Counted from the stretch's first letter, positions 42,101 through 60,618 are shown. The stretch is 64,000 nucleotides of DNA from Ianthella basta (GCA_964019415.1 OZ025868.1:8043649-8107648); one strand, 5' to 3'. Notes: a model not told the origin generated them from the letters alone. Numbers and translations: made by a program.

Positions 42101-44807
42101 ATATATATGTATATATGCTGCTGTAGATGTTATGCTTTGGAAAGTTATTACTGCATGCACGCCAGTATATATATCTACATGTGTACTCCATATTATATAG
42201 AATTCTATCACAAGGCTACTCTTTCATCGTGCACATACAGAATATCACTATTACCTTTGATGTTTGTTTAGCAATGAGAATATTGCTTCCTTCAAATGCA
42301 GTATCTGCACTAGGGGTGCAAGCCGAACCTCACCACCATCACCAGCATTTGGGAAACTCAATGGTACATTCTCAGCTTCAATGGCCAAATCCAGATTGTC
42401 ATCAATAGTCCTTCTCATTTCTCCTTCACTAGCCAACTTGATGTCCCACTGCTTCAACCACCTAAAATGTAGATAGAATTTGTTTTGTTTTTTTAATTTT
42501 ATCTGGGCCACAGTAGCCAGTGTTTGAGCATGCACCAACCGCAGCATGCCTTATGTGTAGAATATGTAATGTATAATGTATATTAACTTCTACCGTATAT
42601 ATATTCATGTACCTTCGAAGCCATCTTAGCTTTAGCCATGGTAACCCAAGACCTGCTTTCAGCTTGAGCACATCAGTGCTAGATACACTCAATCCAACTT
42701 TCTTTAGCAGGCCTGCACGCTCCTCTGATGACATTTGGTTCAACTCGCTTCCAATTTGACGTGATCTGTCATTAATGGATGAGCTGTGCTTGGGTTAACC
42801 ATGCATGCTTGCATGCTGTAAACTGTGTTAGATGACATGGATTTGGTATCGGTATACAGTAATGTATGTGGTCCCACTAACCTGGATGCTTCATCTTCTC
42901 CGCTGATGTAGTCTCGAACAGATGTGAGCGCAGCAGTGCGTTTCTGAAGGGTCCTCTGGTGTACTTGGCATGATGGTTTACGATGCTTTGAAACTCTCAT
43001 CAGGTGCATAGGCTGTGAGGATATGCAACATATTAATAGTTACTAAGTTGAACTTTTTCTTATAAATAGTTAAGTTAGTTTGTACGTGTAATGCTTGCAT
43101 GCATGTGTGTTATTTAATTATGTTGTTTGAATCCAATACATCCACACTGCGCGAAGTTCTACGTATGTGCATATGCATTCACTATAGTTTGTGTGGTTGT
43201 ATACATTGTTTTTATTCCTGCATGCAGCATACCTGTCCACCTAAGAGGACAGTTTGTAGCAGTTGGTCCACTGCTGAGGTTTGATTGACAGAGATTAATC
43301 ACTGGGAATATTACACCAACCAGCCTCCTACACCAATGGTGTCTCAGGAGGCTGGGGGGCATCACGCCCTATTAATGGCAACCAGTGATCACCTGAGACA
43401 CCATTGGTGTAGGAGGCTGGTTGGTGTAATATTCCCAGTGATTAATCTCTGTCAATCAAACCTCAGCAGTGGACCAACTGCTACAAACTGTCCTCTTAAC
43501 AACCTTGCGCCAAGTCACGCTTTTGTAAATGACTTGCAGCCTTCCCCCATTAGTATTCGCTCTTGTCGAAACCACAAGTGTTTCACTAGTGGTGGACACA
43601 AGAGTAGCTAGTCATCCTACCATCCTTCAGTACGCCACACTGATGAGCCCCAACTAGGGCGAAACAGCTGTCTGTGGCTCTACCATCTTTGTAGGATGAC
43701 TAGCGGGGGAAGGCTGTGATCACTGGTTGCCATTAATAGGGCGTGATGCCCCCCAGCCTCCTGAGACACTATTGGTGTAGGAGGCTGGTTGGTGTAATAT
43801 TCCCAGTGATTAATCTCTGTCAATCATACCTGTCCACCTGTTGGCACTGTGATGGTGTTATCAGTGCCACACGTACTTGATGAAGCCATCATTCTTCGGG
43901 TGAGGTGGCCCATTACTCTGCGTTCAACAGTGGATGGTGTGCTGTTGTCGGGCGCATCTAAAACTTGTCGTAGAGTAATGTGAGACGGCGTGTGGGCATT
44001 TGGAAGAGAAGAAGGTGCTCCTGTGCAGAAGCTGAGATGGGTGCACAAGCTTTGCAATGGCACAGATGTGGTACAGTTCCCATTGGTACACTTGTATTGG
44101 AGAGCACCTAGTGAAAACATGAGTAGGTCTGAAGGCTTGGTAATACCCCCTGTTGTGATGGTGTGTCTGCAGTTTGTCACATGACATTGGCAGCTTTCAG
44201 AGATCACTTGCTGCACCAGGCAATTGCCACAGAAAGTGTGGCTACAACTGAGTTGCACTGGCTGGTCTAAAATGCTTCCACAGATCTTGCACGTGAAATG
44301 CTCAAGGCTCAGTGGAGGTTGCAGTGGAGCAAAATTGGCCAATTGCAGACTCATGCTGCTTGTACGGAAGCTGGGCACTTGCTGCATTACGATCCGCACT
44401 TCATGGACAAGTGCACTAGAACCCAACTGTTGTGGACTGGGTCCAGTCTGTGGTGGTCTACCAAGATGCTTGCTTTTTTTGGGTCGTCCTCCCTTCGCTT
44501 GCATGTCATGAAGCTGGCAGGTGATGCAGTTTTCTTCTGCGTGTGGTGACCACTGCCTTGGTGACAGTGTACTCAAATAGCTTACGTTAGCTTTCAGCCG
44601 TTCTTCATGTAGTTTCATGGACGAAAAACAGTTGATGCAGAAGGACTTAGGTTGCACATCCATTTTGTCACCATGAATCCTCACACCAAAAGCTGCCTCC
44701 AAGTTCTCTTCATAAAGGGAGCAAAGATAGCGGCGCGCTGCATTCCTTGAGAATCTGCTTCCACAGATGCGGCATAAGTTCTCTAAACTTGCTAGATGAT
44801 GATCCAT
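39102..44807 (-). CDS. RAG1-like protein with N-terminal zinc/RING modules and DDE core, 11 exons, 1000 aa
   Basis: Exons: 43830-44807, 42882-43012, 42613-42783, 42255-42461, 41173-41418, 41012-41088, 40696-40895, 40027-40374, 39758-39916, 39482-39662, 39102-39406. All use GT/AG with matching phases, and the frame has no stop. The N-terminus has the RAG1 zinc pattern: LCRICGSRF (C12, C15), FCINC (C57, C60), WSPHAEENC (H89, C94, C97). A C3HC4-like RING follows (C173-C213), then a C-x4-C...H finger (C240-C261). Core candidates: D519 (IKLGGDKGGG), D589 with C608/C611 (D-x18-C-x2-C, the spacing of RAG1 D708/C727/C730), H924-x4-H929 (RAG1 H937/H942) and E950 (GGESVHNKF; RAG1 E962). Related families are Transib and N-RAG-TP. 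It may be a domesticated host gene or an intron-bearing transposon; I see no terminal repeats. The start could also be 44837. Confidence 0.88.
41581..41735. repeat. 20-bp minisatellite, about 8 units, intron 4 of the RAG1-like gene
   Basis: The unit is GTTAACCTCTACAGTAGTTT, nearly invariant, and contains the palindrome GTTAAC. Confidence 0.95.
43228..43839. mobile_element. Foldback element inserted at an exon/intron boundary, carrying a hammerhead ribozyme
   Basis: A 15-bp direct repeat, CATACCTGTCCACCT, flanks the insertion (43228-43242 and 43825-43839). Inside, an arm of about 108 bases (43243-43348) meets its near-perfect inverse (43390-43499) across a loop of about 41 bases. A central region follows (43500-43718), then another partial copy of the inverse arm plus inverted loop (43719-43824). 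The centre has its own inverted flanks (GCCTTCCCCC / GGGGGAAGGC) around the ribozyme. No protein is encoded. On the gene strand the 15-bp repeat contains the exon 1 donor site. Confidence 0.85.
43607..43704 (+). ncRNA. Type I hammerhead ribozyme with minimal stem III
   Basis: The conserved core is complete: CTGATGA (43640-43646) and GAAA (43661-43664). Stem II is GCCC/GGGC with loop CAACTA. Stem III is CAG/CUG with no loop, followed by the U-C cleavage position (predicted cut after 43672). Stem I is GCCACA/UGUGGC (43634-43639 with 43673-43678), six perfect pairs. Past internal loops of 13 and 12 bases, stem I continues as a 14-bp perfect helix (43607-43620 with 43691-43704). Stem I is open-ended, so the topology is type I. 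A very short stem III is known from animal retroelement hammerheads, which often act as dimers. It is antisense to the surrounding RAG1-like transcript. Confidence 0.9.
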
Positions 44808-44837
44808 TGACCTATCATGATAACAATGATGATACAT

Positions 44838-45834
44838 AATTTTTTATGCATTATTAATTTTTCATGTATTTTCATTAGCAATGGTGATTGCAATTGTGAA
44901 ATGTTTTCATTTGTGGTATAAGATCTTGTGCAATTTTGTAAATTCATGACTTAACAGCTGCTTCATCAGATATGCATTCATAACTGTATGTGCGCAGGTC
45001 CAAAGTTAGCATGCATAATGCATAATTATTATCAGAGGATATATGTAATAAGCACATCTTGAATCTTCGAATTCTGCAGTGGACTTGCATGCATGTACAT
45101 CATATGGCTTCTGTTTACTTATAATTAGCGCAGCTTTTATGGCACCCCAATGTTTGCATAAGTGGCCATGGTAAGTGATGTCACGCGCGAGCATGTTTGC
45201 AGCAACCCCGCGCATGATCAATAATTCATTATAATAAAATACTTACCAGTTCCCTTTGGGTCCGTTGCGCGTACGTACAGATATATAGGCGATCGAAACT
45301 GCTGCGATTAGAGTCCTTCGCTAGAGCAGGGTTTACGCGCTGCACAATTTTAAACGATGCAAACAAGCAGTATATCCGGCCCAGCCGGATGCACAAGCAC
45401 AACATCGCGAAAGACCGCCAAACTACCGCACTAGCACTTGAAACTAACGCTCAATAAATCGCATTAATGATATGTAGTGAAAAATTCTACATTAAAATGT
45501 ATGGCATGGTAATGAAGGTCACTGTCCAGTCTAGCTGTCTCTGCTAATGCTGTTCCCAGGAAAACTTGCGTAGCTTGACGAAGTACACCTGAAAAATGGG
45601 AAAATACATGCAGTAACATACGTGACCGTGCAAACTGATGACGTCATTACAACCGTCCAAACTTCCATTTTAAAACTAAGTTTCCACGCAAAAACACCCG
45701 TGATTGGTCCGTTCGTCGGGTATCCATTTTTACAAGGAGCATGCACCTTTCCACTCCCAATATTGCTAGGAAGGGAATGAGAATGGGCGCCTCGGCATTA
45801 ACCACGTCTAACTGCGTTAAACTCCATTATATAT
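44838..45834. other. Upstream region of the RAG1-like gene
   Basis: No further exon or clear promoter element was found. AT-rich sequence gives way to a CpG-containing stretch at about 45240-45420, which may be the promoter region. This is inference from composition only. Confidence 0.4.
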
Positions 45835-45931
45835 TAGTCTGGCTCGCTAGACCGTCCCAATAAACGCCTTGGGGCGACCCTTCCTTACCACGCCTACCGG
45901 CGCTTATGGGACGGTCTAGCGAGCCAGACTA
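45835..45931. mobile_element. Small foldback element with perfect 25-bp inverted ends
   Basis: TAGTCTGGCTCGCTAGACCG then TCCCA at 45835-45859 is exactly inverted at 45907-45931. Only about 47 bases lie between. No clear target duplication. Confidence 0.75.
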
Positions 45932-46343
45932 GATGTCTTTGGGCCGATTCCTTGGTTCTCGCCAGCCCAAATAATTCTGGCCAATCAGATCGCTGCTTGG
46001 TCACGTGTCTACCGAAAACCACGCACGAACCTCGTACGTGAGGCTGAATAGGGAGGAGTCTCAAGGTGTAAGCGTTCTTTCTTGGATTATGGATAGTCCA
46101 CGATTGGGGATTATGGATAGTCCACGATTGGGGATTATGGATAGTCCACGATTGGGATCCAGTTCTGTGGCATATGCAGGATCCATAAAAGAACGTTTGA
46201 GAGTCATCTCCTATACCCTCGCGTACGAGGCTCACGCGTGGTTTCGTAAGCACGTGATCAAGCGGCGATCTGATTGGCCAAAAGTATTCGAGATGCGTCG
46301 AGGCGAGCCAAGGAATGGGCCCAAAGATACCAGACCAGGGGGG
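45932..46343. mobile_element. MITE with imperfect inverted arms of about 150 bp and an internal 24-bp tandem repeat
   Basis: The left arm has CTTTGGGCCGATTCCTTGG, then CCAATCAGATCGCTGCTTGG, then TCACGTG. The right arm is its diverged inverse, ending CCAAGGAATGGGCCCAAAG. The centre has three 24-bp units containing GGATTATGGATAGTCCACG (46084-46155). No coding capacity is seen. Confidence 0.65.
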
Positions 46344-47173
46344 GGTCGGTCAAGGTCACGTGTGTCCGCAAAATGGCCGACGCTGCTGCTCTTTCCTGTG
46401 TATTTTACCTATACTAGCTAAGAGCAGACATATTTCGAGAAATACGTCGCATCGCTTGTTTCTTTGCTTCTGAGCACACAGTTGGACAAGGGCTATCAGA
46501 AAATGGACCCTTCCCCGCCCTTCCCCAGCATCTAGGTAGGTTTTGCGAGCATTTTCCAACACCGGTATACGAGTGTTCTCTGATGCTGGCTACGAGGCAG
46601 ATGGGGCCTAATCTGGAGTACTGAGCAAGTGCTCCTGTGGAAGTGACTCCTTAGAAGCTGGTAGCGAGTCAGCATTGATCATTTCAGGACTGCAAGACTG
46701 ATAGGTTGACTGCTTCTGCAATGGGAGTGTAATCGGCAGCCACGTCCTTGCAATCGTCTTGGTTCTGTACATGATTTGTCACATTCAATAGCAGGGATGC
46801 TAGAAATGGCTTAAACGTGCTGGCAATCCTCAAGAAACGCTGCGATAGCTTGCAAAACTAAATGGTGAAAGCGGTCAGACAATTAAGCCCAATCCACCGT
46901 ATGGCTCCTTGGCTACGTACGTACGGGTCATACTAGGGGCGCGAATGCAGTACAAGGCCCTGCCATGGCTCAGGGTATGTACATTCGGCCTTGGAGCACA
47001 GTCAGCTAACATATGGAAACGCGATTAGAATGTCAGGAATGCAATTATTGAGGTGCTGGTATTGCGCAATCCCAGGACTTGTCCGACCCCCCCTGATACC
47101 AGACCACCTTTTCCGCGGCCATTTTGTTAGCGGAAGTGTTGGGCTGGGAATGAGACTAAGTATTATCACTGTA
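46344..47173. other. Repeat-derived non-coding interval
   Basis: GGTCGGTC and GCAAAATGGCC near 46345-46377 are echoed in inverse near 47080-47130. The right side (47098-47163) matches the MITE left end at 37770 in inverse, and the interval ends GGGAATGAGACTA. No gene is supported. Confidence 0.45.
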
Positions 47174-47445
47174 CTCACCCAATCCCATGTCGTTATGCAA
47201 TCCACAATGTCATGTGATCACATAGGATTGGGTGAACAGTAGTTTCAGTGCTTTGGCACCCAATCCCACGTGGTTATGCAATCTACAATGTCATGTGATC
47301 ACAATGAATTCGCTGTGTTGACCCAATCCTGCGTGGTTACACAATCCACAATGACGTGTGATCACATGGGATTGGTGAACAATGAATTCTCTGTGTTGAC
47401 CCAATCCTGCGTGGTTATGCAATCCACAATGTCATGTGACCGCAT
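47174..47445. repeat. ~80-bp minisatellite, block 1
   Basis: The units share GTTGACCCAATCC-GTGGTTATGCAATCCACAAT-GTCATGTGATCACATGGGATTG. Each unit carries internal inverted repeats (ACCCAATCCCATGTGG / CCACATGGGATTGGGT) and could form a hairpin. Unit length is about 79-80 bases. Confidence 0.85.
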
Positions 47446-47622
47446 GCCCCTCTTTCAATTATGTACACTTTGCAATGCATGCACACTGAGCTTGAGGCTG
47501 TAGACGCCTTTCTGAAGCCCAAGCTAGTGGAGAATATCTGGCAGCAATAGTACAGCTAATGCATTGCTAATAGTGCACCATGTAGGGTTGTAGGGCCAAT
47601 ATGAACAGTAATGACACATGAA

Positions 47623-47628
<6 letters not shown>

Positions 47629-47692
<64 letters not shown>
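47629..47692. repeat. (CA)n microsatellite
   Basis: A pure CA run next to the 3' end of the tryptophanyl-tRNA synthetase exon. Confidence 0.95.
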
Positions 47693-47694
<2 letters not shown>

Positions 47695-47711
47695 TACAGA
47701 CGGACACACAG

Positions 47712-48047
47712 TCAAAGTATTCCTAGTAGGTCTTTGACTTTGTCCACTTGCACTGACGCTACTTCTCTTGCCCTTGTCTGACCAGTAGCTAGAATCTCCT
47801 CCACATGTCCTTGTTCACTTGTCAACAGCTCATCTAATTGCTTCTGAACAGGACTCAGTGTCTCCACCAATACACCACACAACTCCATCTTCAGGTTTAC
47901 TGTCTGCATGCCACTGAAGTGTTGACACTCTTGTTCACATGACAATGAACACAAGCTAGCATAGATACGGATGAGGTTGGACACTCTGGGTCGCTCCTTG
48001 GGATCAAAGGTCACAGCTCCAATGGAATCTGTCACGGCCTCCAGCAA
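47712..48047 (-). pseudogene. WARS2: Mitochondrial tryptophanyl-tRNA synthetase, C-terminal fragment (last exon or captured piece)
   Basis: About 111 codons match the C-terminal helical domain of class I mitochondrial/bacterial-type Trp-tRNA synthetase: EAVTDSIGAVTFDPKERP, VSNLIRIYASL, and a tail of the HVEEILATGQTRAREVAS type. It ends with a natural stop after KDLLGIL. The frame is intact. Its 5' side runs directly into the minisatellite at 48041, with no AG acceptor at the joint, and no other WARS2 exon is visible. It is therefore either an exon truncated by repeat expansion or a gene fragment moved here. The catalytic HIGH and KMSKS regions are absent. Confidence 0.75.
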
Positions 48048-48357
48048 TCCACAATATCATGTGACCACACAGATAGGTGAACAATGGATTCACTGTGTTG
48101 ACCCAATCCCACATGGTTATGCACTCCAAAATGTTATGTGACCACATGGGATTGGGTAAACAATGAATTCCCTGTGTTGACCCAATTCCACATGGTTATG
48201 CAATCCAAAATGTAATGTGACCACATGGGATTGGGTGAACAGTAGATTCTCTGTGTTGACCCAATCCCATGTGGTTATGCAATCTGCAATGTCATGTGAC
48301 CACATGGGATTGGGTAAACAACATTGGATTCACTGTGTTGACCCAATCCCATGTGGT
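48041..48357. repeat. ~80-bp minisatellite, block 2
   Basis: Four units of the same repeat as block 1 lie in the same orientation (for example, unit starts at 48172 and 48251). The first unit is fused to the WARS2 fragment. Confidence 0.85.
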
Positions 48358-48379
48358 GGTGTAAGCACTGTTCTTGCTG

Positions 48380-48834
48380 TCATGTAAATGGGTGCCCACA
48401 ATTTCTGGAAAAGGGAGGAAAGGGTATGCAAAGAGTGCGGCAGTAGAGAGGTGGAGGATGTAGTCCATTGGCTGATCAGGTGCCCACCCTGGATTGGACA
48501 TCAAGAGGCACTTTTGAAACAATGTCATGATCATTCCTCCAATTTCTGATGAAGATGCCACGGCAAGACTCCTGTGCCTGGCTTGCCACAACCACAAGAT
48601 AGCAGAGGATATCCACACCATGTGGAAGGCGCGTTTTGGCACATAGGGCCAGAATGAACTCCCTATACCCTGCAGGCTCTTAACTGATTTGTATATTGTA
48701 TATGTGAAGGACATCATCTAAACAGTTATATGTAAATGTTTGTGTACATAGTGCTGCTTTGGACCAGTCTGGGCCCTAGTGCTGTATGGCATGATTCACT
48801 CAAATATCGATTGATTGATTGATTGATATATCAT
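48380..48834 (+). mobile_element. LINE 3' end fragment with (TTGA)n tail
   Basis: The plus strand reads RVCKECGSREVEDVVHWLIR then CPPW, the Cys-His knuckle seen after LINE reverse transcriptases. After a frameshift it continues DEDATARLLCLACHNHKIAE. About 170 bases of untranslated sequence end in TTGATTGATTGATTGA near 48810-48830, a short-repeat tail like those of CR1/L2-type LINEs. It is 5'-truncated and frameshifted, hence inactive. Confidence 0.65.
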
Positions 48835-48920
48835 GACCATGATCTATTAACTCTCACATGCACACAAACAGTACCATGAGCTCAACGCAACCTTGTTCTG
48901 TCCATCTGTCTTCATTGCAG

Positions 48921-49687
48921 GGTGGACTTAGAACTAACGAGGAGATGTGCGTGTCCTTTCGGATGAATTATCTCAGGTCACTTCAGTCATGTTACAATGC
49001 CATCAACTCGAGCACCTGCTATAATTTATATTCCTTTCCCCTTAATTCGTGAAGGGATCAGGACTCGTGTATATAAGTGCAGTGTGTTATACCTCCATGC
49101 AGAACAAAGCATATAATAATATGAAAGGGTCTGATTATTGATTCATGTAGATATATTCATTTGGCATCCATCCATCCTACGTACATGATAATATTATAGT
49201 TGCCTGTAATTATAATGCATTTATACCTAAGCACTTCCCTGATCTATTAAATTTCTCTATTGATTATATTAAATTTACAGGCCTGATACTGTGAACGAGG
49301 TGCAGGCAAATATCTTTCTCTTCAGTGAAAACTTAAAGGACCACTTTAGCACTTTCCAATGGAACAGGACAATTGTTGAGGACTTGCAGGCCTAACAGCA
49401 CGACAGTGAACGTGAAAGTACCTGCCAAGCCTTCCAGGTGAGTGCATCTGTTTGCTGCATGTGCAGTATTAAAATGATCTACAACTCAACATTCCACTAA
49501 CTGTTATGTATAGCGAGTATTTAACTTTGTTTGGCTTTAATTTTGTTTACTGTATGCATTAATTATTTTGTGTATATTGACTGCAATAATTTCTGGCGAT
49601 GACAGCATGAATGGAGCAAGGTCTCTGTTCTCTGCTGGCGCTGCCCTCACCGTGTCTCTTGCCGGTGTGCTTGCCCTCTTCTTGTGA
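48921..49687 (+). pseudogene. Remnant of a copper monooxygenase gene (exons 11-13)
   Basis: Exon 11 (from 48921), exon 12 (49281-49437) and exon 13 (49580-49687) of the family are recognisable in order with shortened introns. Exon 11 is disrupted after SCYNAINSS-type sequence and runs into a stop. Exon 12 has an in-frame TAA (DLQA then stop). The exon 13 acceptor AG is lost (ATTG instead of ACAG). Only the 3' fifth of the gene remains, just after a LINE tail. It resembles copies A and B more than copy C. Confidence 0.9.
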
Positions 49688-49689
49688 GC

Positions 49690-50434
49690 GGTATACACAA
49701 AGAGCTGGACCATATGCCGAACCGAACTGTACCAATGAAACTGAAACTGCCCATTGAGGTCACAAATTTTATTCTGGATTATAACATTGTTTGCATCACT
49801 ACACATATTGCCACATCTTTATCTAAAGCTTTCATCTCCTCTCAATTATGCAGACCCGGAGGAAGCACTTTAAAGGTTGTCAGGCCACATTAAGACAATC
49901 TCACCTAGATGGCCACATGCACAGGCACATCTTTAATATACAATAGAATGGCCAGACCTAAAAATCTGGTCAGGCCATGGCCTGGGCAGCATGGGCTGTT
50001 CTGCTGGGCATGCTATGGTATGAAAACAGGACAAACTTCCACTGTAGTACTACTGCATAGTGATGTAATCCTGCAGTGGCAGCAATGTGCCATGCGTGAT
50101 CAGGTTGTTATGACCATACTAAGTCACCTAAAACAGGACATGTAAGAGCATTACATTACATGAATCCTGAGAGTGAGAATGTAAAGCACACAAAGCATGC
50201 ATGGTGTCCGTACACGTATACATGTAACACAATCGACCACAGCATCCCACACAGGATCTAGTCATGTACCTATTTGGAAGCACGCCTACATGCAGAGTGA
50301 GTCACATGAGTTAGTCACATGCGACGAAACACGTCATCTTCCTAAATGTGGCAACAGACGTAGCTACCGGTATTCCAAAAACGGCAGGCACGCCCGTTCA
50401 GCAACACATACTCCGTGGTCTCTCCTAACGCGCA
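49690..50434. other. Intergenic region upstream of copy C
   Basis: No gene is supported. No TATA box as clear as that of copies A and B was found before the ATG at 50435. Confidence 0.5.
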
Positions 50435-58410
<7,976 letters not shown>

Positions 58411-59142
58411 GAAGATCTGTGAGGACTGTACAATATCATACAACAATTATTAAAGAAGCTGCCATTAAGCTGTAATATCAATGCACATCAACATTAGTTT
58501 TATAGGAACTAGTTCTAGAACAGCTGGCTGTATATAGTGATGAGCAACTATCCTTAGGAGCTATAACAGTGTATATACATGTGTATTGGGTTCTTATGTA
58601 TTATATGTAGTGAATTTATTACTGACTATTATGTATGTATAATGTATTGTGATCAGGTACTTCAATCTACAAAGGCAATTAACATCACATTGTCAATGCC
58701 ACAAGCATGACGCGACACATGCATGCATAATTAGCATAATTATACTTGTGAACATTAATTTTCTTGCAATTATATATAAATTATAGTATATGGCAGTGAT
58801 CATGCACACATGCATATTTATGTGCACACACATTAATATTTCAGACCAATGCAGCTGGGGGCATGGCATAAACCATCAACTTCAGTTCACTTTTGTATAG
58901 GGCTAGGCTTGAACGGAGATGCACAAGCCCATGAATGAACATCCATCTAGATCTACTAGCTGTACCACCTGCCATTCACACTAGTATGCATGTGCACAAG
59001 TGTACATAGCTATATGCACTTGTGTGCATATATACACTCACACTACGTAACAAAGTGCACACGTGCACCACACAAACGCATGCACACACATGCACACACA
59101 CACACACTCACATGCACAACACATTTGTACACGTGGTAATAC

Positions 59143-59409
59143 CATTACCAAGGTTTGGCTATATGCGTGGACCCCATGCTATTAATGGGGTAAGCCAGCA
59201 GGCGGCAAAATTTATAAGACTAGTACTGGTGGCACTGTTTGCTGCAGAGACATCACCCTATCACCCTATAGATAGTTGCATATGGCCCCCTTGGTGCAGT
59301 AGGGGTCCTCATCTGTAGGGAGAGTGGTGGAGTACAGCCTTAAGTGACAGCATCAGAGTATCCGTCCTGGGCTCCCTGCCGTAGAATTCCCCACCTACGC
59401 TTGGTAATG
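59143..59409. mobile_element. Possible MITE with CATTACCAAG ends
   Basis: A perfect 10-bp inverted repeat, CATTACCAAG / CTTGGTAATG, brackets 267 bases of non-coding sequence. Inner sequence is not clearly inverted. No target duplication identified. Confidence 0.4.
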
Positions 59410-60559
59410 TCCATGCAGGTGGCTATATAGCATAAGTTGCAGTAGTGCTAAGTGTGGCTGGAAAGTGCACTAGCAGCTAGCAGAGAATTATGCAAGTTGC
59501 TATAATATACGTACCCAGCTAGTGGTTTGTGTTTCACAAATATAATTATAATTATGACTAGACTTGTAAACAAAGCAAAACCCAAGTTTTCAACCTTCTG
59601 ACTGCCAGTCCGGCTTCTGATGATTGAACACTGCATGAGGTGCACGTGCACACATGGAATCGAATTTGCCTACTTTTAAGAAGACATCACACAATTAATG
59701 TCCTTGCAGCTTTGAGGGGTTGTGTGTATGCGTGCATATACTGGCCATGACTGTGCGTGCGTGTGTTCATGTGTATGTGTGCATGACTTTAAACATAATC
59801 CCTCGCTGCACAAGCTAGTGATGCAGGCATGCATGGATGCAGCTGCCAGACAGGTCTTGACAAGGACAAAATTATGACACTTCCTAAAGAACGGAACATG
59901 TGCATGACATGGGGCATGGAGGCACTGCCAAACAGGTCAAGGACATTTAACATTTCCAGTACATTCAGAACAGCGTAGGTTCAATCATGACATTTCCTGT
60001 TGTAAAAAAGTTAAGGATTGGTGCGCAGGAAATGCGATTTTCACATTCCTTTCAAAATAATAATATATCCTGAAGTCAGGAAATTTGACCTTTGTTCCTG
60101 TGATTGTTCTGGTTATTATAATACATAATTTTATGTGTGCAGTAATTGTTGTGTATGTTCCTGTGTGTAACTATACATGACTACAGTATTTCATTACAGA
60201 TACACTACTAAAAATAGGGAATGTGATTGCACCAATTATAGTGTACATTGTTTCTCACTGTTTTCACACTCATTTGCATGCAGCTAGAGTGATGTTCACT
60301 CCAATTGCAACCATGCAGTAAACAACATACCATAAATTTATCAGAATAGTCTGTAAGAGGATAAGCACTTCAGCCTATACTAAGGGAGTGTGAGTCACTG
60401 CTTCAATTTGTTCTGGTCAGTACCCGTAAAATAATCCTGGAAACCCTTCACTCTTTGATAAGACTGTAGCTACCAGCTGACTGTGTGTTTTTGACACTTC
60501 AAAGCATGACTTTAAGTAATGAACTACTGTTGTCCGAAGTGCTATTAGAGTGTGCTGGA

Positions 60560-60575
60560 TGTGTGTGTGTGTGTG

Positions 60576-60618
<43 letters not shown>
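60560..60618. repeat. (GT)n microsatellite
   Basis: A GT run with a single GC interruption. Confidence 0.93.

Noticed and set aside
46005..46421. 138-codon frame with three repeated DSPRLGI units
   Set aside because: This is a translation of the 24-bp tandem repeat inside a MITE.
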